IMG/VR virus record: IMGVR_UViG_3300042463_000725
Span: 1 to 44,052 of that record
Length of the DNA: 44,052 bases
Reading direction: 5' to 3' (one strand)
Source: a virus
The stretch's first letter is position 1; each line of letters begins with the position of its first letter. The notes beneath the pieces are model-generated. The model did not search any database and was not told the origin of the DNA. It saw only the letters and a program-made list of their open reading frames with translations. Below are positions 25,170 to 32,765 of the stretch, piece after piece. The position numbers were made by a program, and so were the translations under genes.

Positions 25170-25803
25170 TTACGAAGAAATTAGAAATTTACTTAAAGCC
25201 TCAAGAACAATGCTTGGTGGTGAAAAAATGGTTAAAGAATCTTTTGAAATTAAAAAAAGATATGGTCTCATTTTGGAACAACCAGAAACCGAAGCTGGAA
25301 AAATAGATGAACCAAATAATATTACCAAAAGAGATAACCCAATGGATAGTATTAAAAGAGATATTGAATATGAAACCGCTGATGAAGGTGAACCTGGTGA
25401 TGATAAAGAAGAAAAAAAAACAGATAAGAAAAAAGGTTATAGAATTTCTGGTGGTATTCTGTATATCCACGGGGCAAGTGAAAAAGATTTACAACTTACA
25501 ACAGATGATAAAACCGCGTTCCAGGAAAGTATGGACGAGTTTGTAAATGAAGTTGCAGAAATTGTTGATTTTAATAAACTTAATTTATATCCAAATAATG
25601 TGGAATGGTCTGGAAAGATTACAGAATATGATTTGGAATTTTTCTTTTCAATTGGTGAAAACAATGGAGTTTACATCAACGGAACAATGATGCAAGTTGA
25701 TGAAGAATTTTTGAAAATGATGAATAAATTAAAACAATATTACGAAAAGTTCAAAACCAAATGGTCTAAAGTAATTGCGGTAAGAAAGAAAACAAAAGAA
25801 TAA
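25162..25803 (+). CDS. Conserved phage protein of unknown function with helical leader
   Basis: 213 aa. The N-terminus (MNNYEEIRNLLKASRTML) is a helical leader, followed by ESFEIKKRYGLILEQPE and an acidic, disordered region rich in D, E and K (residues 40-90). A folded domain starts at YRISGGILYIHGASEKDLQL and runs to the C-terminus. I recall this second half from uncharacterised proteins of environmental tailed phages. The leader-linker-domain layout resembles proteins processed during head maturation; that is inference. It lies between the amidase and the spanin-like gene and overlaps both (8 nt and 1 nt). Confidence 0.65.
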   Translation: MNNYEEIRNLLKASRTMLGGEKMVKESFEIKKRYGLILEQPETEAGKIDEPNNITKRDNPMDSIKRDIEYETADEGEPGDDKEEKKTDKKKGYRISGGILYIHGASEKDLQLTTDDKTAFQESMDEFVNEVAEIVDFNKLNLYPNNVEWSGKITEYDLEFFFSIGENNGVYINGTMMQVDEEFLKMMNKLKQYYEKFKTKWSKVIAVRKKTKE

Positions 25804-26072
25804 TGAACGGATTTATTAAAAAATATTTTAGAGAAATTTTAATGGTAGTATTAATTACTACTGTTATTTTTTTGTTGGTTAGAATATTCACACCAGCACC
25901 AGATAAATCAGAACTATTAAAATATAAGTTAGAACAATTGGATCAGAACATTAATAAAATGAAACAATTACAATTACAATTAAACGATTCTATTTCGTCG
26001 TATAAAAACGAAATTAAAAAAATAGATGAGAACATATCAATAATTTCTACGAAGAAAAGAAAGAAAAAATAG
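25803..26072 (+). CDS. i-spanin / Rz-like protein (frame interrupted at the 3' end)
   Basis: 89 aa as read. An N-terminal membrane anchor (ILMVVLITTVIFLLVRIF, about residues 12-29) is followed by a periplasmic coiled coil with regular L/I/K spacing, the layout of inner-membrane spanins (Rz). The frame stops at TAG 26070 just after an A6 run (26064-26069). The -1 frame continues without a stop for another 19 residues, ending SKKEIDSSFKQRYKY at 26128, which looks like the typical conserved end of such proteins. Either programmed -1 slippage or a one-base indel (natural or assembly) explains this. The neighbouring amidase and second spanin-like gene support a lysis role. Confidence 0.7.
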   Translation: MNGFIKKYFREILMVVLITTVIFLLVRIFTPAPDKSELLKYKLEQLDQNINKMKQLQLQLNDSISSYKNEIKKIDENISIISTKKRKKK

Positions 26073-26128
26073 AAGGTATGTCTAAAAAAGAGATTGATAG
26101 TTCATTTAAACAAAGATATAAATATTAA
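26070..26128 (+). other. Out-of-frame continuation of the spanin-like gene (-1 frame)
   Basis: The -1 frame after the A6 run reads IEGMSKKEIDSSFKQRYKY to TAA 26126-26128. This composition fits a coiled-coil C-terminal cap; alternatively the ATG at 26078 would start a 16-aa peptide, which seems less likely. Confidence 0.55.
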
Positions 26129-26130
26129 TT

Positions 26131-26547
26131 ATGAAAAAAACAATATTAATAACATTTTTATTTTGTTCGTTTTTAGCGTTCGGACAGACAAAACCACAAA
26201 AAGAAGATACAACAAAAATTTGTTTTCCTATTAGTGTTGGAAAGCAGATAATGTTAGATTTAAATGAACTTGACAGATTAAAAAAACAATCAGAACTGGA
26301 CGGTAAAGAAATTATAGAACTTGAAAATAAAGTTGTGAAAGAAGAAGGTGTGATTAAATTTTTAGAACAAAAAGATAGTACAAGTCAAGTTATAATTAAA
26401 GACAGTGAGGAAAAAGTTAAACTACTTGAAGAAGATAATAAAGATTTAAGAAAAGATATAAAAACAATTAAAAATAAGAATACGATAATTGAAATCGTGT
26501 CTGGTTCTATTGTCGGAGCATTAACATATATTTTAGTATTTAAATAA
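26131..26547 (+). CDS. Secreted coiled-coil protein with C-terminal membrane anchor; spanin-like
   Basis: 138 aa. A clear signal peptide (KKTILITFLFCSFLAFGQ) is cleaved near residue 19; no lipobox Cys is present. The mature part is a coiled coil (residues about 40-110), and the last 20 residues (IVSGSIVGALTYILVFK) form a membrane anchor. Similar proteins are common next to Rz-like genes in Bacteroidota phages. It could act with the 25803 product to fuse or disrupt membranes at lysis, or be a stand-alone spanin. It is tightly packed between neighbours, overlapping the next gene by 1 nt. Confidence 0.65.
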   Translation: MKKTILITFLFCSFLAFGQTKPQKEDTTKICFPISVGKQIMLDLNELDRLKKQSELDGKEIIELENKVVKEEGVIKFLEQKDSTSQVIIKDSEEKVKLLEEDNKDLRKDIKTIKNKNTIIEIVSGSIVGALTYILVFK

Positions 26548-26795
26548 TGGCATTAAGTCAAGCAGATAAAAGAGAAGTAGAATCTTTAATTAAGAAAGAA
26601 ATAAAAGACTTTCTAGGGTCAAATACTGCAAAACAGTTTGAAGACAAGTTGGTTGAAAGGATTACCAAAGAAATGAAAAAAAATGGTAAATTAAATGGTG
26701 AAGTTAAAGACTTAATAATAAAATCTTTCAGAGAGTTCTATACAATTATGTATCAACAAAGAAGTTTCTGGGAATCTAAATTCAAAGGGTTATGA
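26547..26795 (+). CDS. Small conserved phage protein
   Basis: 82 aa, helical and charged. It starts ALSQADKREVESLIKKEIK and ends FREFYTIMYQQRSFWESKFKGL; the last segment, aromatic and basic, is reminiscent of small tail or head-completion hypotheticals in environmental phages. No membrane segment or metal site. It overlaps the upstream gene by 1 nt and the downstream one by 4 nt (ATGA), so it is translated with the lysis and virion group. Function unknown. Confidence 0.6.
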   Translation: MALSQADKREVESLIKKEIKDFLGSNTAKQFEDKLVERITKEMKKNGKLNGEVKDLIIKSFREFYTIMYQQRSFWESKFKGL

Positions 26796-27487
26796 GTGAT
26801 TCACTTAGAGATATGTTTATGTCTGAACTTGGAAGACAAGCTAATGACCTTGGGTTAAGAGGATCTGATGTTTCTAGTATGAAAAAAGAATTTACTGAAG
26901 AAGAAACTGAAAGAAATTCACCAAAAGATTATTTAAATCATCCAGATGATATGAAAAAAATTTATTTATTAGCAAAAAATAAAAAACTTTCTGCAAATAA
27001 AATTAAAGAAAAAATCAAAGATTATCTAAAAGAACCAGAAGAATTAAAAACATTCCTAAATTCAATATTACACAGTAAAGGTAAAAAAAGTGAAAACAAA
27101 GAAGCTATGGGAACTGGTGGTGGATATGCTGCATTAGACAACACACCGCTATTCTCAAAAGTGGAAACTAAAGAAGCAACATCTTCTAGTTCTGCCGGAC
27201 AATACGATGCGAATAGCTTTCAAGACGTTAAAATGCAAGGTAGTACACCAAAAGGAAAAGGTAGATCTTGGCGTAAAACACAATTACCAGGAGGCAAATT
27301 TGTCCAGGTTAAAAAAAAATGTAAAAGATTTCCTTATTGTAATCAAGGAGACATTAAAGCACTTAATATCTGGAATGAATCGAATGTTGAAAGGGTTATT
27401 GAAAATATGTCGAAAAAATACGGATTGACTGAAAACCAGATTAAAGAAATTATATCCAAGGAATTTAACTCAAATCCAAAGTACTAA
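26792..27487 (+). CDS. Hypothetical protein, likely virion-associated
   Basis: 231 aa. The N-terminus SDSLRDMFMSELGRQANDLG is helical; residues 60-100 are a Lys-rich helix; the centre holds ATSSSSAGQYDAN, a Ser/Gly linker motif I associate with structural proteins of environmental phages. The C-terminal module (GRSWRKTQLPGGKFVQVKKK followed by CKRFPYCNQGDIKALN) is basic with a Cys pair six residues apart, then a helical domain ending near YGLTENQIKEIISKEF. It may be an internal head or DNA-binding protein (inference). It lies between the lysis cluster and the EF-hand protein. Confidence 0.6.
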   Translation: MSDSLRDMFMSELGRQANDLGLRGSDVSSMKKEFTEEETERNSPKDYLNHPDDMKKIYLLAKNKKLSANKIKEKIKDYLKEPEELKTFLNSILHSKGKKSENKEAMGTGGGYAALDNTPLFSKVETKEATSSSSAGQYDANSFQDVKMQGSTPKGKGRSWRKTQLPGGKFVQVKKKCKRFPYCNQGDIKALNIWNESNVERVIENMSKKYGLTENQIKEIISKEFNSNPKY

Positions 27488-27488
27488 A

Positions 27489-27497
27489 TATTTATAA
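27489..27497 (+). promoter_or_regulatory. TATTTATAA late-type motif
   Basis: Exact motif 12 nt before the ATG at 27510. It has the same spacing and A-rich spacer as the motif before 32766. Confidence 0.5.
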
Positions 27498-27509
27498 TAA
27501 AAAAACAAA

Positions 27510-29105
27510 ATGAGAAACTCTAAAGAATATTTGAAAAGACTAGCAAATAAAATAATTCTTGAAACCTTAGAAGGTAAGGCAAATGAAGTTATGGGAAAAA
27601 TAAAGTCAAATTCATTTGATTATGTTGCTGAAGGTAATGTTTGTGAGTGTGGTAGTAAAGAATTTTACGAAGGAGAATGTGTTGAATGTGGCACTATGAA
27701 AGGCGGTGCTGAAATGTTTGAAAAACTTCACGGAGGACAACGTAAACTTGATAAGAATAAAAACGGAAGATTAGACCGACAAGATTTTAAAATGTTGAGA
27801 GGTGACATGCAAGAAAAAGATTGTATGGAATGCGGTAGTAATATGAAAGGTGACTTTATGGAAGGTAATGTTTGCGAATGTGGTGGCGATATGAGAGAAG
27901 GTATGTGTATGGAGTGTGGAAAAATGAAAGATGAAATTTTAGAGTTTGGAACTGGTGAAAGTGATTTTACCGCTGGTATGTCTGAAAATGAATTGCGTGA
28001 AAAGTGGAAAGGTGATGTTAAAGTTAAAAAAACAGGTGAATATTCTGATAAATCAATTTCAGATCTCGACTCAAGGATTAAAGCCCTTAAAGACTTGAGT
28101 GGAAAATACCAAGAAAAAGGCGAGAGAGTTCCAAAGAAATTAAAAGAAAAAATGTCTGAATTATATTTTGCTAAAAGATCTAAAAAAGGTTGGCCAGGTA
28201 AAGGTAAAGTTGATATTGATGAAGAAATGGAAAACGAATCTTCAGACCAAGAAAAAGCCGAACACTTAATGTATATGATAGGAATACCTTATGATGAGGC
28301 CCTTATGATTGTTAGAGGTGAAAACATAGAATTACCAGAAGGAAACACATTTACAGGTAAGTTAGCACATACACCAAAAGGTGGTAAATTTAAGTTAGGT
28401 AATAAAGAATATACTGATAATTCTAACCTAGAAGAAACGTTATATCGATTAGTTGACGGTGATGAAAGCGCATTGTTCACTGAAAATGAAATTATTGATA
28501 TTATTGAAAACATTGTTAAAGAAGAAAAAGATAATATTAAAAAAGGTGCCACACCTAAAGGACTTGGTAAGTACGAAAAAATTCATAAAGAATCTGGAAA
28601 AGAAAATAAAGACCATTTGGATAAGACCGCACAAAAAATGATTAGTTATTTAAAATCTGGATCTAAAGGTAAATATGAAACAAACCCAAAACATTTCCCA
28701 AAAGGAAACGGTCAATTAGCTAAAATGGATAAAAAAGCATATGAAATTGATGAGGAAGGTATAGATTATAATATGGAAGTATCAGGTTTAAATATACCTG
28801 ATTATGATGAAGTAAAACCTAGCAAAGAAACTATTGAAAACCAAATTAAAGGAAGTTCAACTAATGGTAATAACCAAGATTGGGCAAATGCAGAAAACAC
28901 AGGTGTTAATGATAAATTTGCAAAATACTTTGAAAATGACCAATTAGCAAAATGGAAAGATGAATCATATGGAAGAGTACCATCTCCAGTTTACGATGAG
29001 TTACCAGAAGGAAAAAAATCTAAAAAATCTAAAACAGGTAAAACAGTAAAAGAAGAATTTGATAGAATTAAATCTTTAATGGGTTATAACCAAAAGACTC
29101 AATAA
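27510..29105 (+). CDS. Multidomain protein with amphipathic leader, zinc ribbons and EF-hand
   Basis: 531 aa. Leader: MRNSKEYLKRLANKIILETL. Two related Cys clusters follow: C45/C47/C57/C60, and C105/C108/C122/C124/C133/C136, each with the phrase EGNVCECG then ECGxMK. Between them is an EF-hand-like calcium loop at D81-D92 (DKNKNGRLDRQD), dockerin-like in spacing. The rest is charged and low in complexity, with TPKG-type motifs, and the C-terminus EEFDRIKSLMGYN is a helix I recall from other Bacteroidota phage structural proteins. Likely roles are scaffold, head-internal or processed structural protein; none is proven. A TATTTATAA motif precedes the gene and a terminator follows. Confidence 0.7.
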   Translation: MRNSKEYLKRLANKIILETLEGKANEVMGKIKSNSFDYVAEGNVCECGSKEFYEGECVECGTMKGGAEMFEKLHGGQRKLDKNKNGRLDRQDFKMLRGDMQEKDCMECGSNMKGDFMEGNVCECGGDMREGMCMECGKMKDEILEFGTGESDFTAGMSENELREKWKGDVKVKKTGEYSDKSISDLDSRIKALKDLSGKYQEKGERVPKKLKEKMSELYFAKRSKKGWPGKGKVDIDEEMENESSDQEKAEHLMYMIGIPYDEALMIVRGENIELPEGNTFTGKLAHTPKGGKFKLGNKEYTDNSNLEETLYRLVDGDESALFTENEIIDIIENIVKEEKDNIKKGATPKGLGKYEKIHKESGKENKDHLDKTAQKMISYLKSGSKGKYETNPKHFPKGNGQLAKMDKKAYEIDEEGIDYNMEVSGLNIPDYDEVKPSKETIENQIKGSSTNGNNQDWANAENTGVNDKFAKYFENDQLAKWKDESYGRVPSPVYDELPEGKKSKKSKTGKTVKEEFDRIKSLMGYNQKTQ

Positions 29106-29132
29106 TTTACAAAATACATAATTAAACTTATT

Positions 29133-29169
29133 ATTCTCCATAAGAACCAATCTTATGGAGAATTTTTTT
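29133..29169 (+). terminator. Strong terminator overlapping the start of the next gene
   Basis: A 13-bp perfect stem (ATTCTCCATAAGA / TCTTATGGAGAAT), a 5-nt loop ACCAA and seven T. The 3' arm contains the ATG at 29155, so the hairpin both ends the 27510 transcript and would hide that start codon. Confidence 0.85.
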
Positions 29170-29628
29170 AATTACCTAACACAACCATTAGAATATAGTG
29201 AAGTTGATATCTGGTTTAAAACAAATAATATTGTTTTTGAAAAGATGGATTTATTTTACGATTTCACATTTACACTTGTTACAATACTTTACGATACTTA
29301 CTTAGGTGGTAGTAATGAAGAAAAAGAAAGTAAAATAGAAATGTCTGATGAAGATAACCTTAACCATTTTAATTGGTGTTGGAAACAAACAATCGAAACT
29401 TTTGAGAAAGAAAACATTTTAATTAATAAAAGTGGTGAACACTATGAGTACTTTAGAGATTTCTTCAAAGAGATATTTTATGACCATCCAGAAGAAAAAG
29501 TAAAAAAGTCAATACCCGAATTTTTTGTTGATATGTTTGATAGGAAAAAACCATTCACAAAATCAGATTTAGATGTTATACTGACTATATATCGGTCTAT
29601 AGATAGTAATATGGTCATTATCTATTGA
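29155..29628 (+). CDS. Hypothetical protein starting inside a terminator hairpin
   Basis: 157 aa if it starts at ATG 29155 (MENFFNYLTQPLEYSEVDIW); an alternative start at 29245 (MDLFYDF) would give 127 aa. It is acidic, aromatic-rich and helical, with a hydrophobic segment FDFTFTLVTILYDTYL-like around residues 33-47 that is probably buried rather than membrane-spanning. The N-terminal sequence looks like a genuine folded start, so I favour 29155 despite the hairpin. I recall relatives in other large phages without assigned function. It ends with TGA. The hairpin may restrict its translation to read-through transcripts. Confidence 0.6.
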   Translation: MENFFNYLTQPLEYSEVDIWFKTNNIVFEKMDLFYDFTFTLVTILYDTYLGGSNEEKESKIEMSDEDNLNHFNWCWKQTIETFEKENILINKSGEHYEYFRDFFKEIFYDHPEEKVKKSIPEFFVDMFDRKKPFTKSDLDVILTIYRSIDSNMVIIY

Positions 29629-29683
29629 CATACCATAAAAAAATATTAAATTATATTAATAATAAACTTTTATAATAAAAAAA

Positions 29684-29860
29684 ATGGAAGAGACAACAAT
29701 TCAAAAAGTTAAAAATCTTGTAGAATCATTAAGTTTTGATTATGACAAATTTGAAAAAGGAAATAAAACTGCAGGTACAAGAGTTAGAAAGACAGCACAA
29801 GAGTTAAAAGACTTAATGCAAGTTTTGAGAAAAGAAGTTCTAGAAACTAGAAAAAATTAA
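29684..29860 (+). CDS. Hc1 histone H1-like DNA-binding protein
   Basis: 58 aa from ATG 29684 to TAA 29860. The segment FDYDKFEKGNKTAGTRVRKT and the following AQELKDLMQVLRKEVLE match the Hc1 histone-like family (known from Chlamydia and widespread in Bacteroidota), whose members carry a KGNKxAGxRxRKxxQxxK core. It would bind DNA non-specifically and condense or protect the phage or host chromosome. A gene of this type in a phage could pack DNA in the head or shut off host transcription; both are inference. It has an A-rich leader and lies 2 nt before a small membrane-protein gene. Confidence 0.8.
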   Translation: MEETTIQKVKNLVESLSFDYDKFEKGNKTAGTRVRKTAQELKDLMQVLRKEVLETRKN

Positions 29861-29862
29861 TT

Positions 29863-30048
29863 ATGTTTGGAATAGATAGTATTTTTTTATTCTTCTTCGT
29901 GTTTTCAACATTAGGTGTGTTAAGAGTGGGTCTTATGTTTGTTTTATCACTATTTAATGACCCACCAACCGTATTAACATTTTCTAAGACTGAAATTATT
30001 ACTCTTGGTATTTTTCTTTCTTATATAATAACTTATCTATTAAAATAA
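29863..30048 (+). CDS. Small membrane protein (two spans)
   Basis: 61 aa with two hydrophobic segments, residues about 5-30 (SIFLFFFVFSTLGVLRVGLM) and 45-60 (IITLGIFLSYIITYLL). It is holin-sized, but it lies 4 kb from the amidase and next to an Hc1 gene, so a holin role is only one possibility. It begins 2 nt after the Hc1 stop. No family recognised. Confidence 0.6.
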   Translation: MFGIDSIFLFFFVFSTLGVLRVGLMFVLSLFNDPPTVLTFSKTEIITLGIFLSYIITYLLK

Positions 30049-30053
30049 AAATT

Positions 30054-30482
30054 ATGACATTTTTTAAAGAATTAGAAAAAATATTTCCATACCTTAAATC
30101 AATCAGAAAGTTAAAAGGTTATTTGTCTATTGATGTGGAAATTTCACAAAACTGGAAAATACCTAAAAAATTTACAATAGAAGGTAAAGTTGTTGAACAA
30201 GAAAATCCACAACCTAATATGAGACTTATCTCTTTTGTTTCTGAGTTTGACGAAAAAGAATTATCAACTACTGTAAACAACATAAAGTCGATTATCGATT
30301 ACAACAAAGAACTGGAAGAAAAAGAAGTTTTATTTGTAAATAAAGTAGAGGAGTTAAAAAAGATTTTCGAAAAACAAAATTTAGATAAATTACAAACCTT
30401 GAAGTTTGATATAAAAGAATTTAATTTAAAATTGGAAGATGAAGACCAAACAGGAAAACCAGATGGAGTGGTTACAGAATGA
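30054..30482 (+). CDS. Hypothetical protein with coiled-coil tail
   Basis: 142 aa. The first half (LKSIRKLKGYLSIDVEISQN, then KFTIEGKVVEQENPQPNMRL) is beta-rich. The second half, from about residue 80, is a coiled coil (DYNKELEEKEVLFVNKVEEL). It overlaps the next small gene by 20 nt. It belongs to a run of four short genes (29863-30926) that probably share a transcript. No recognised family; function unknown. Confidence 0.6.
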   Translation: MTFFKELEKIFPYLKSIRKLKGYLSIDVEISQNWKIPKKFTIEGKVVEQENPQPNMRLISFVSEFDEKELSTTVNNIKSIIDYNKELEEKEVLFVNKVEELKKIFEKQNLDKLQTLKFDIKEFNLKLEDEDQTGKPDGVVTE

Positions 30483-30630
30483 AGTTAAAAAAGACCAAGA
30501 AAATTTGGAAAGAGAAAAACTAAATTTCATTCAACAGATTAAAAAATTAAAAAAAGAAGAACTACTACCAATCAAAAAAGAAAAAATTTCATTATGGCAG
30601 AGAATAAAAACAGTTTTGAAGATTCGTTAA
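30463..30630 (+). CDS. Small coiled-coil protein
   Basis: 55 aa from ATG 30463 (MEWLQNEVKKDQENLEREK); an upstream in-frame ATG at 30439 would give 63 aa. Almost entirely helical and Lys/Glu-rich, with a basic C-terminus (SLWQRIKTVLKIR) that is amphipathic and may touch membrane. It overlaps both neighbours (20 and 37 nt). Function unknown. Confidence 0.5.
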   Translation: MEWLQNEVKKDQENLEREKLNFIQQIKKLKKEELLPIKKEKISLWQRIKTVLKIR

Positions 30631-30926
30631 CAAATTTAGCACTAATTGTAGATGGAGCACAAAAACTATTTCCAAGGAGTAAATCGGTTTTAATATACGA
30701 ACTTAATCAAGACGATTTTAATTATGTAAAATCAAATTTTAGAAATTTAAAAATTGACGATACCCAAATTAAAATTGATATATCTGGAACTGAAATTGTT
30801 TTTATATTAGAAAACTCATACAAAGAAGAACCTATAGTTGTTGAAGAAGAAACGGAAGAAGAAGAAATTAAAGAAACTTTTTTTTCTAAACTAAAAAACT
30901 TACTCACCAGTAAAAAAAGTAGTTGA
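30594..30926 (+). CDS. Hypothetical acidic protein
   Basis: 110 aa. An alpha/beta N-terminal domain (residues 10-80, with KSVLIYELNQDDFNYVKSNF and IKIDISGTEIVFIL) is followed by a highly acidic run (VVEEETEEEEIKE) and a basic amphipathic end (FSKLKNLLTSKKSS). The end resembles that of the preceding 55-aa product (W/F-x-x-L/I-K), suggesting a shared binding partner. It overlaps the convergent gene 30900-31538 by 27 nt; its terminator lies inside that gene. Function unknown. Confidence 0.6.
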   Translation: MAENKNSFEDSLTNLALIVDGAQKLFPRSKSVLIYELNQDDFNYVKSNFRNLKIDDTQIKIDISGTEIVFILENSYKEEPIVVEEETEEEEIKETFFSKLKNLLTSKKSS

Positions 30927-31538
30927 TTTTTTATACAGAATTGATTTTGAAATACCTCTAGATTCCAAAAGAGAATAGAGGTATTTTTTTTGTGGTAACG
31001 AAGAGTCCAAAACAATAATACAATCAATCCTATTTTTTTCTACTAAATACTTCTGTAAAACTTGTGTAAAACGAAAACAATCATCGTCACTTTTTAATGA
31101 AAATAAACTAAATTTATCATCATCCTGGACAACAATTTTATTATTTAATTTTGAAATTAATTTAATTGAACCCCGTTTTAAGTATTCAGAAATAAATTTA
31201 TCGATAGATATTTTTTTATTTTTTGAAATGTCGTATATAAATTCTTCTACTGAATAGTTTGAAATTTGAAGGACTTTATAATCTGGATCATCAATATCAA
31301 CCTTTACTTGTCTACCTAGACTATCTTTAATAAAGTAAGAATCAAAATTAGTTGAATCCCTTTCTAGTAAACCAATCTCAAAACTACAAGACTTTCCGTT
31401 TTCAACACCTTTTTCAAAAACCACTTTGTTGTTTTTAATTTGATTATCAAAAAATTCTTTTGCTCTTTGATGAGTTTTAAATTTCTTGATTATTTTTTTC
31501 CTTTCTTTATTTTTAAATAGAACTATTAGATATTTCAT
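30900..31538 (-). CDS. Hypothetical protein (minus strand)
   Basis: 212 aa from ATG 31538 (MKYLIVLFKNKERKKIIKKF); a possible earlier start at 31571 would add 11 residues. The opening is a beta strand plus a very basic helix that includes FKTHQRAKEFFDNQI, as in small ssDNA or RNA-binding folds. I recall uncharacterised relatives in other aquatic phages, all with the same IVLFKNKERKKIIKKFK opening. The middle holds LGRQVKVDIDDPDYKVLQIS. Its 3' end carries an 11-bp hairpin that acts as terminator for the opposite strand. It is divergent from the DnaJ gene. Function unknown. Confidence 0.6.
   Translation of the reverse strand: MKYLIVLFKNKERKKIIKKFKTHQRAKEFFDNQIKNNKVVFEKGVENGKSCSFEIGLLERDSTNFDSYFIKDSLGRQVKVDIDDPDYKVLQISNYSVEEFIYDISKNKKISIDKFISEYLKRGSIKLISKLNNKIVVQDDDKFSLFSLKSDDDCFRFTQVLQKYLVEKNRIDCIIVLDSSLPQKKYLYSLLESRGISKSILYKKSTTFFTGE
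30950..30991 (+). terminator. Terminator for the 29863-30926 group, inside a convergent gene
   Basis: An 11-bp stem AAATACCTCTA (30950-30960) / TAGAGGTATTT (30976-30986) followed by T's to 30991. It lies within the coding sequence of the minus-strand gene, so both functions constrain these bases. Confidence 0.8.
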
Positions 31539-31549
31539 AAAATATTTTT

Positions 31550-31557
31550 TATCTTTA
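31550..31557 (+). promoter_or_regulatory. Possible host-type -7 box (TATCTTTA) before dnaJ
   Basis: TATCTTTA differs from TAnnTTTG at the last base and has no clear -33 partner. Confidence 0.35.
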
Positions 31558-31584
31558 TATAAAAATATCAAAAAGAAACAATAA

Positions 31585-32514
31585 ATGAATACTGACTATT
31601 ATTCGATACTAGGTGTTGAAGAAACCGCAACACAAGATGAAATAAAAAAAGCTTATAGAACGCTAGCAAAAGAAAATCACCCAGATAAAGGTGGTGATGA
31701 AGAATTATTTAAACAAATCTCAGTTGCCTATGATGTTGTTGGTGATGAAGAAAAAAGACAAAGGTATGATGTACAAAGAAAGAATCCTTTTGCTGGTATG
31801 GGTGGTGAAATGGGTGCTTCTTTTCAGGAAATGTTTAACAGTATGTTTAACCAACAAAGACAACAACCTAGAGCACACACAACTAACGTAACAATAAAAC
31901 TTGGAACCTTGGAATCATACAAGGGTGATAAGAAAAATATATCATTTAAACGAAAAGCAAGTTGTGATACTTGTACTGGAACAGGCGGGGATAAAAGAGT
32001 TTGTCCAACATGCAATGGTGCTGGTCAAATACTAAGACAAATGGGTAATGGGATGTTTATCCAGATGGTATCAATACAATGTAATGGTTGCGGTGGTGCT
32101 GGGTCAATATTAGTTAACCCTTGTTTTGTTTGCGCTGGTACAGGTACTAAAGATGAAATTAAAAGTGTTGAAATAAAAATTCCACATGGATTGGATGACG
32201 GACAATTTTTAAGACTTCAATCTATGGGTGATTTTAGAAATGGAATTTATGGTGACTTGATTTTAAGGATTCAGCTAGATAAAGAAGATAACTTTATTAA
32301 ATATGGTAACAATTTAGTTTACGATGCCTTCTTTGATTTGGATGATTTGAAAAGAGAATCATTTGAAATCCAACACCCAGACGGACCTTTAACTGTTAAG
32401 TTTCCAAAACAGTTTGACTCTTCAAAACCTTTAAGGGTAAAGTCAAAAGGGTTTAAATTAGACACAATTGGCGACCTATTAATTAACCAATTTGTAAAAT
32501 TTCATAGGGATTAG
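31585..32514 (+). CDS. dnaJ: DnaJ-like co-chaperone
   Basis: 309 aa. The J domain (residues 1-60) has the HPD motif (H32-P33-D34). After a short Gly/Phe/Met region come four zinc-binding repeats, [24 protein letters not shown] and CFVCAGTG, and then the C-terminal substrate-binding domain. All parts needed to stimulate host DnaK are present; it is shorter than bacterial DnaJ (about 375 aa). A phage DnaJ probably recruits host DnaK for virion folding or replication-complex remodelling. No DnaK or GrpE is nearby. It is divergent from 30900-31538 and converges, with a 4-nt overlap, on a 53-aa membrane protein. Confidence 0.93.
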   Translation: MNTDYYSILGVEETATQDEIKKAYRTLAKENHPDKGGDEELFKQISVAYDVVGDEEKRQRYDVQRKNPFAGMGGEMGASFQEMFNSMFNQQRQQPRAHTTNVTIKLGTLESYKGDKKNISFKRKASCDTCTGTGGDKRVCPTCNGAGQILRQMGNGMFIQMVSIQCNGCGGAGSILVNPCFVCAGTGTKDEIKSVEIKIPHGLDDGQFLRLQSMGDFRNGIYGDLILRIQLDKEDNFIKYGNNLVYDAFFDLDDLKRESFEIQHPDGPLTVKFPKQFDSSKPLRVKSKGFKLDTIGDLLINQFVKFHRD

Positions 32515-32672
32515 AACAAAGAAGATATATCGTTAACTAATCTTATTCCACCGTAAACGGCTAATAATGTTATGATAGTTCCTAAAGTGAAAACTAATCT
32601 TTGTGTTCTTATAACACCTTTATTTGATTTACAAGCTTGGCAGCCTACTTTTGTTGCTTCTTTATTTTCCAT
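32511..32672 (-). CDS. Small single-span membrane protein with CxxC
   Basis: 53 aa from ATG 32672 to TAA 32511. The N-terminus has [10 protein letters not shown] (C11, C14), then one membrane span ([18 protein letters not shown], about residues 26-43). It converges on dnaJ with a 4-nt overlap. The CxxC may bind metal or form a disulfide on one side of the membrane. The region would otherwise be a 250-nt gap; the clean start, span and stop support it being real. Function unknown. Confidence 0.6.
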   Translation of the reverse strand: MENKEATKVGCQACKSNKGVIRTQRLVFTLGTIITLLAVYGGIRLVNDISSLF

Positions 32673-32744
32673 TTTTTATTTTAAAAATAATTAATGTGAT
32701 TTGACATATAAACAATAAATACTTAATTTTTTAATGTTTTATAA

Positions 32745-32753
32745 TATTTATAA
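32745..32753 (+). promoter_or_regulatory. TATTTATAA late-type motif
   Basis: Exact motif 12 nt before the ATG at 32766, within TATTTATAAATAAAA. Confidence 0.5.
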
Positions 32754-32765
32754 ATAAAATAATCT

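Noticed and set aside
29863-30048. Holin
   Set aside because: Two spans and suitable size, but it is distant from the amidase and next to an Hc1 gene; the evidence is not enough to name it.
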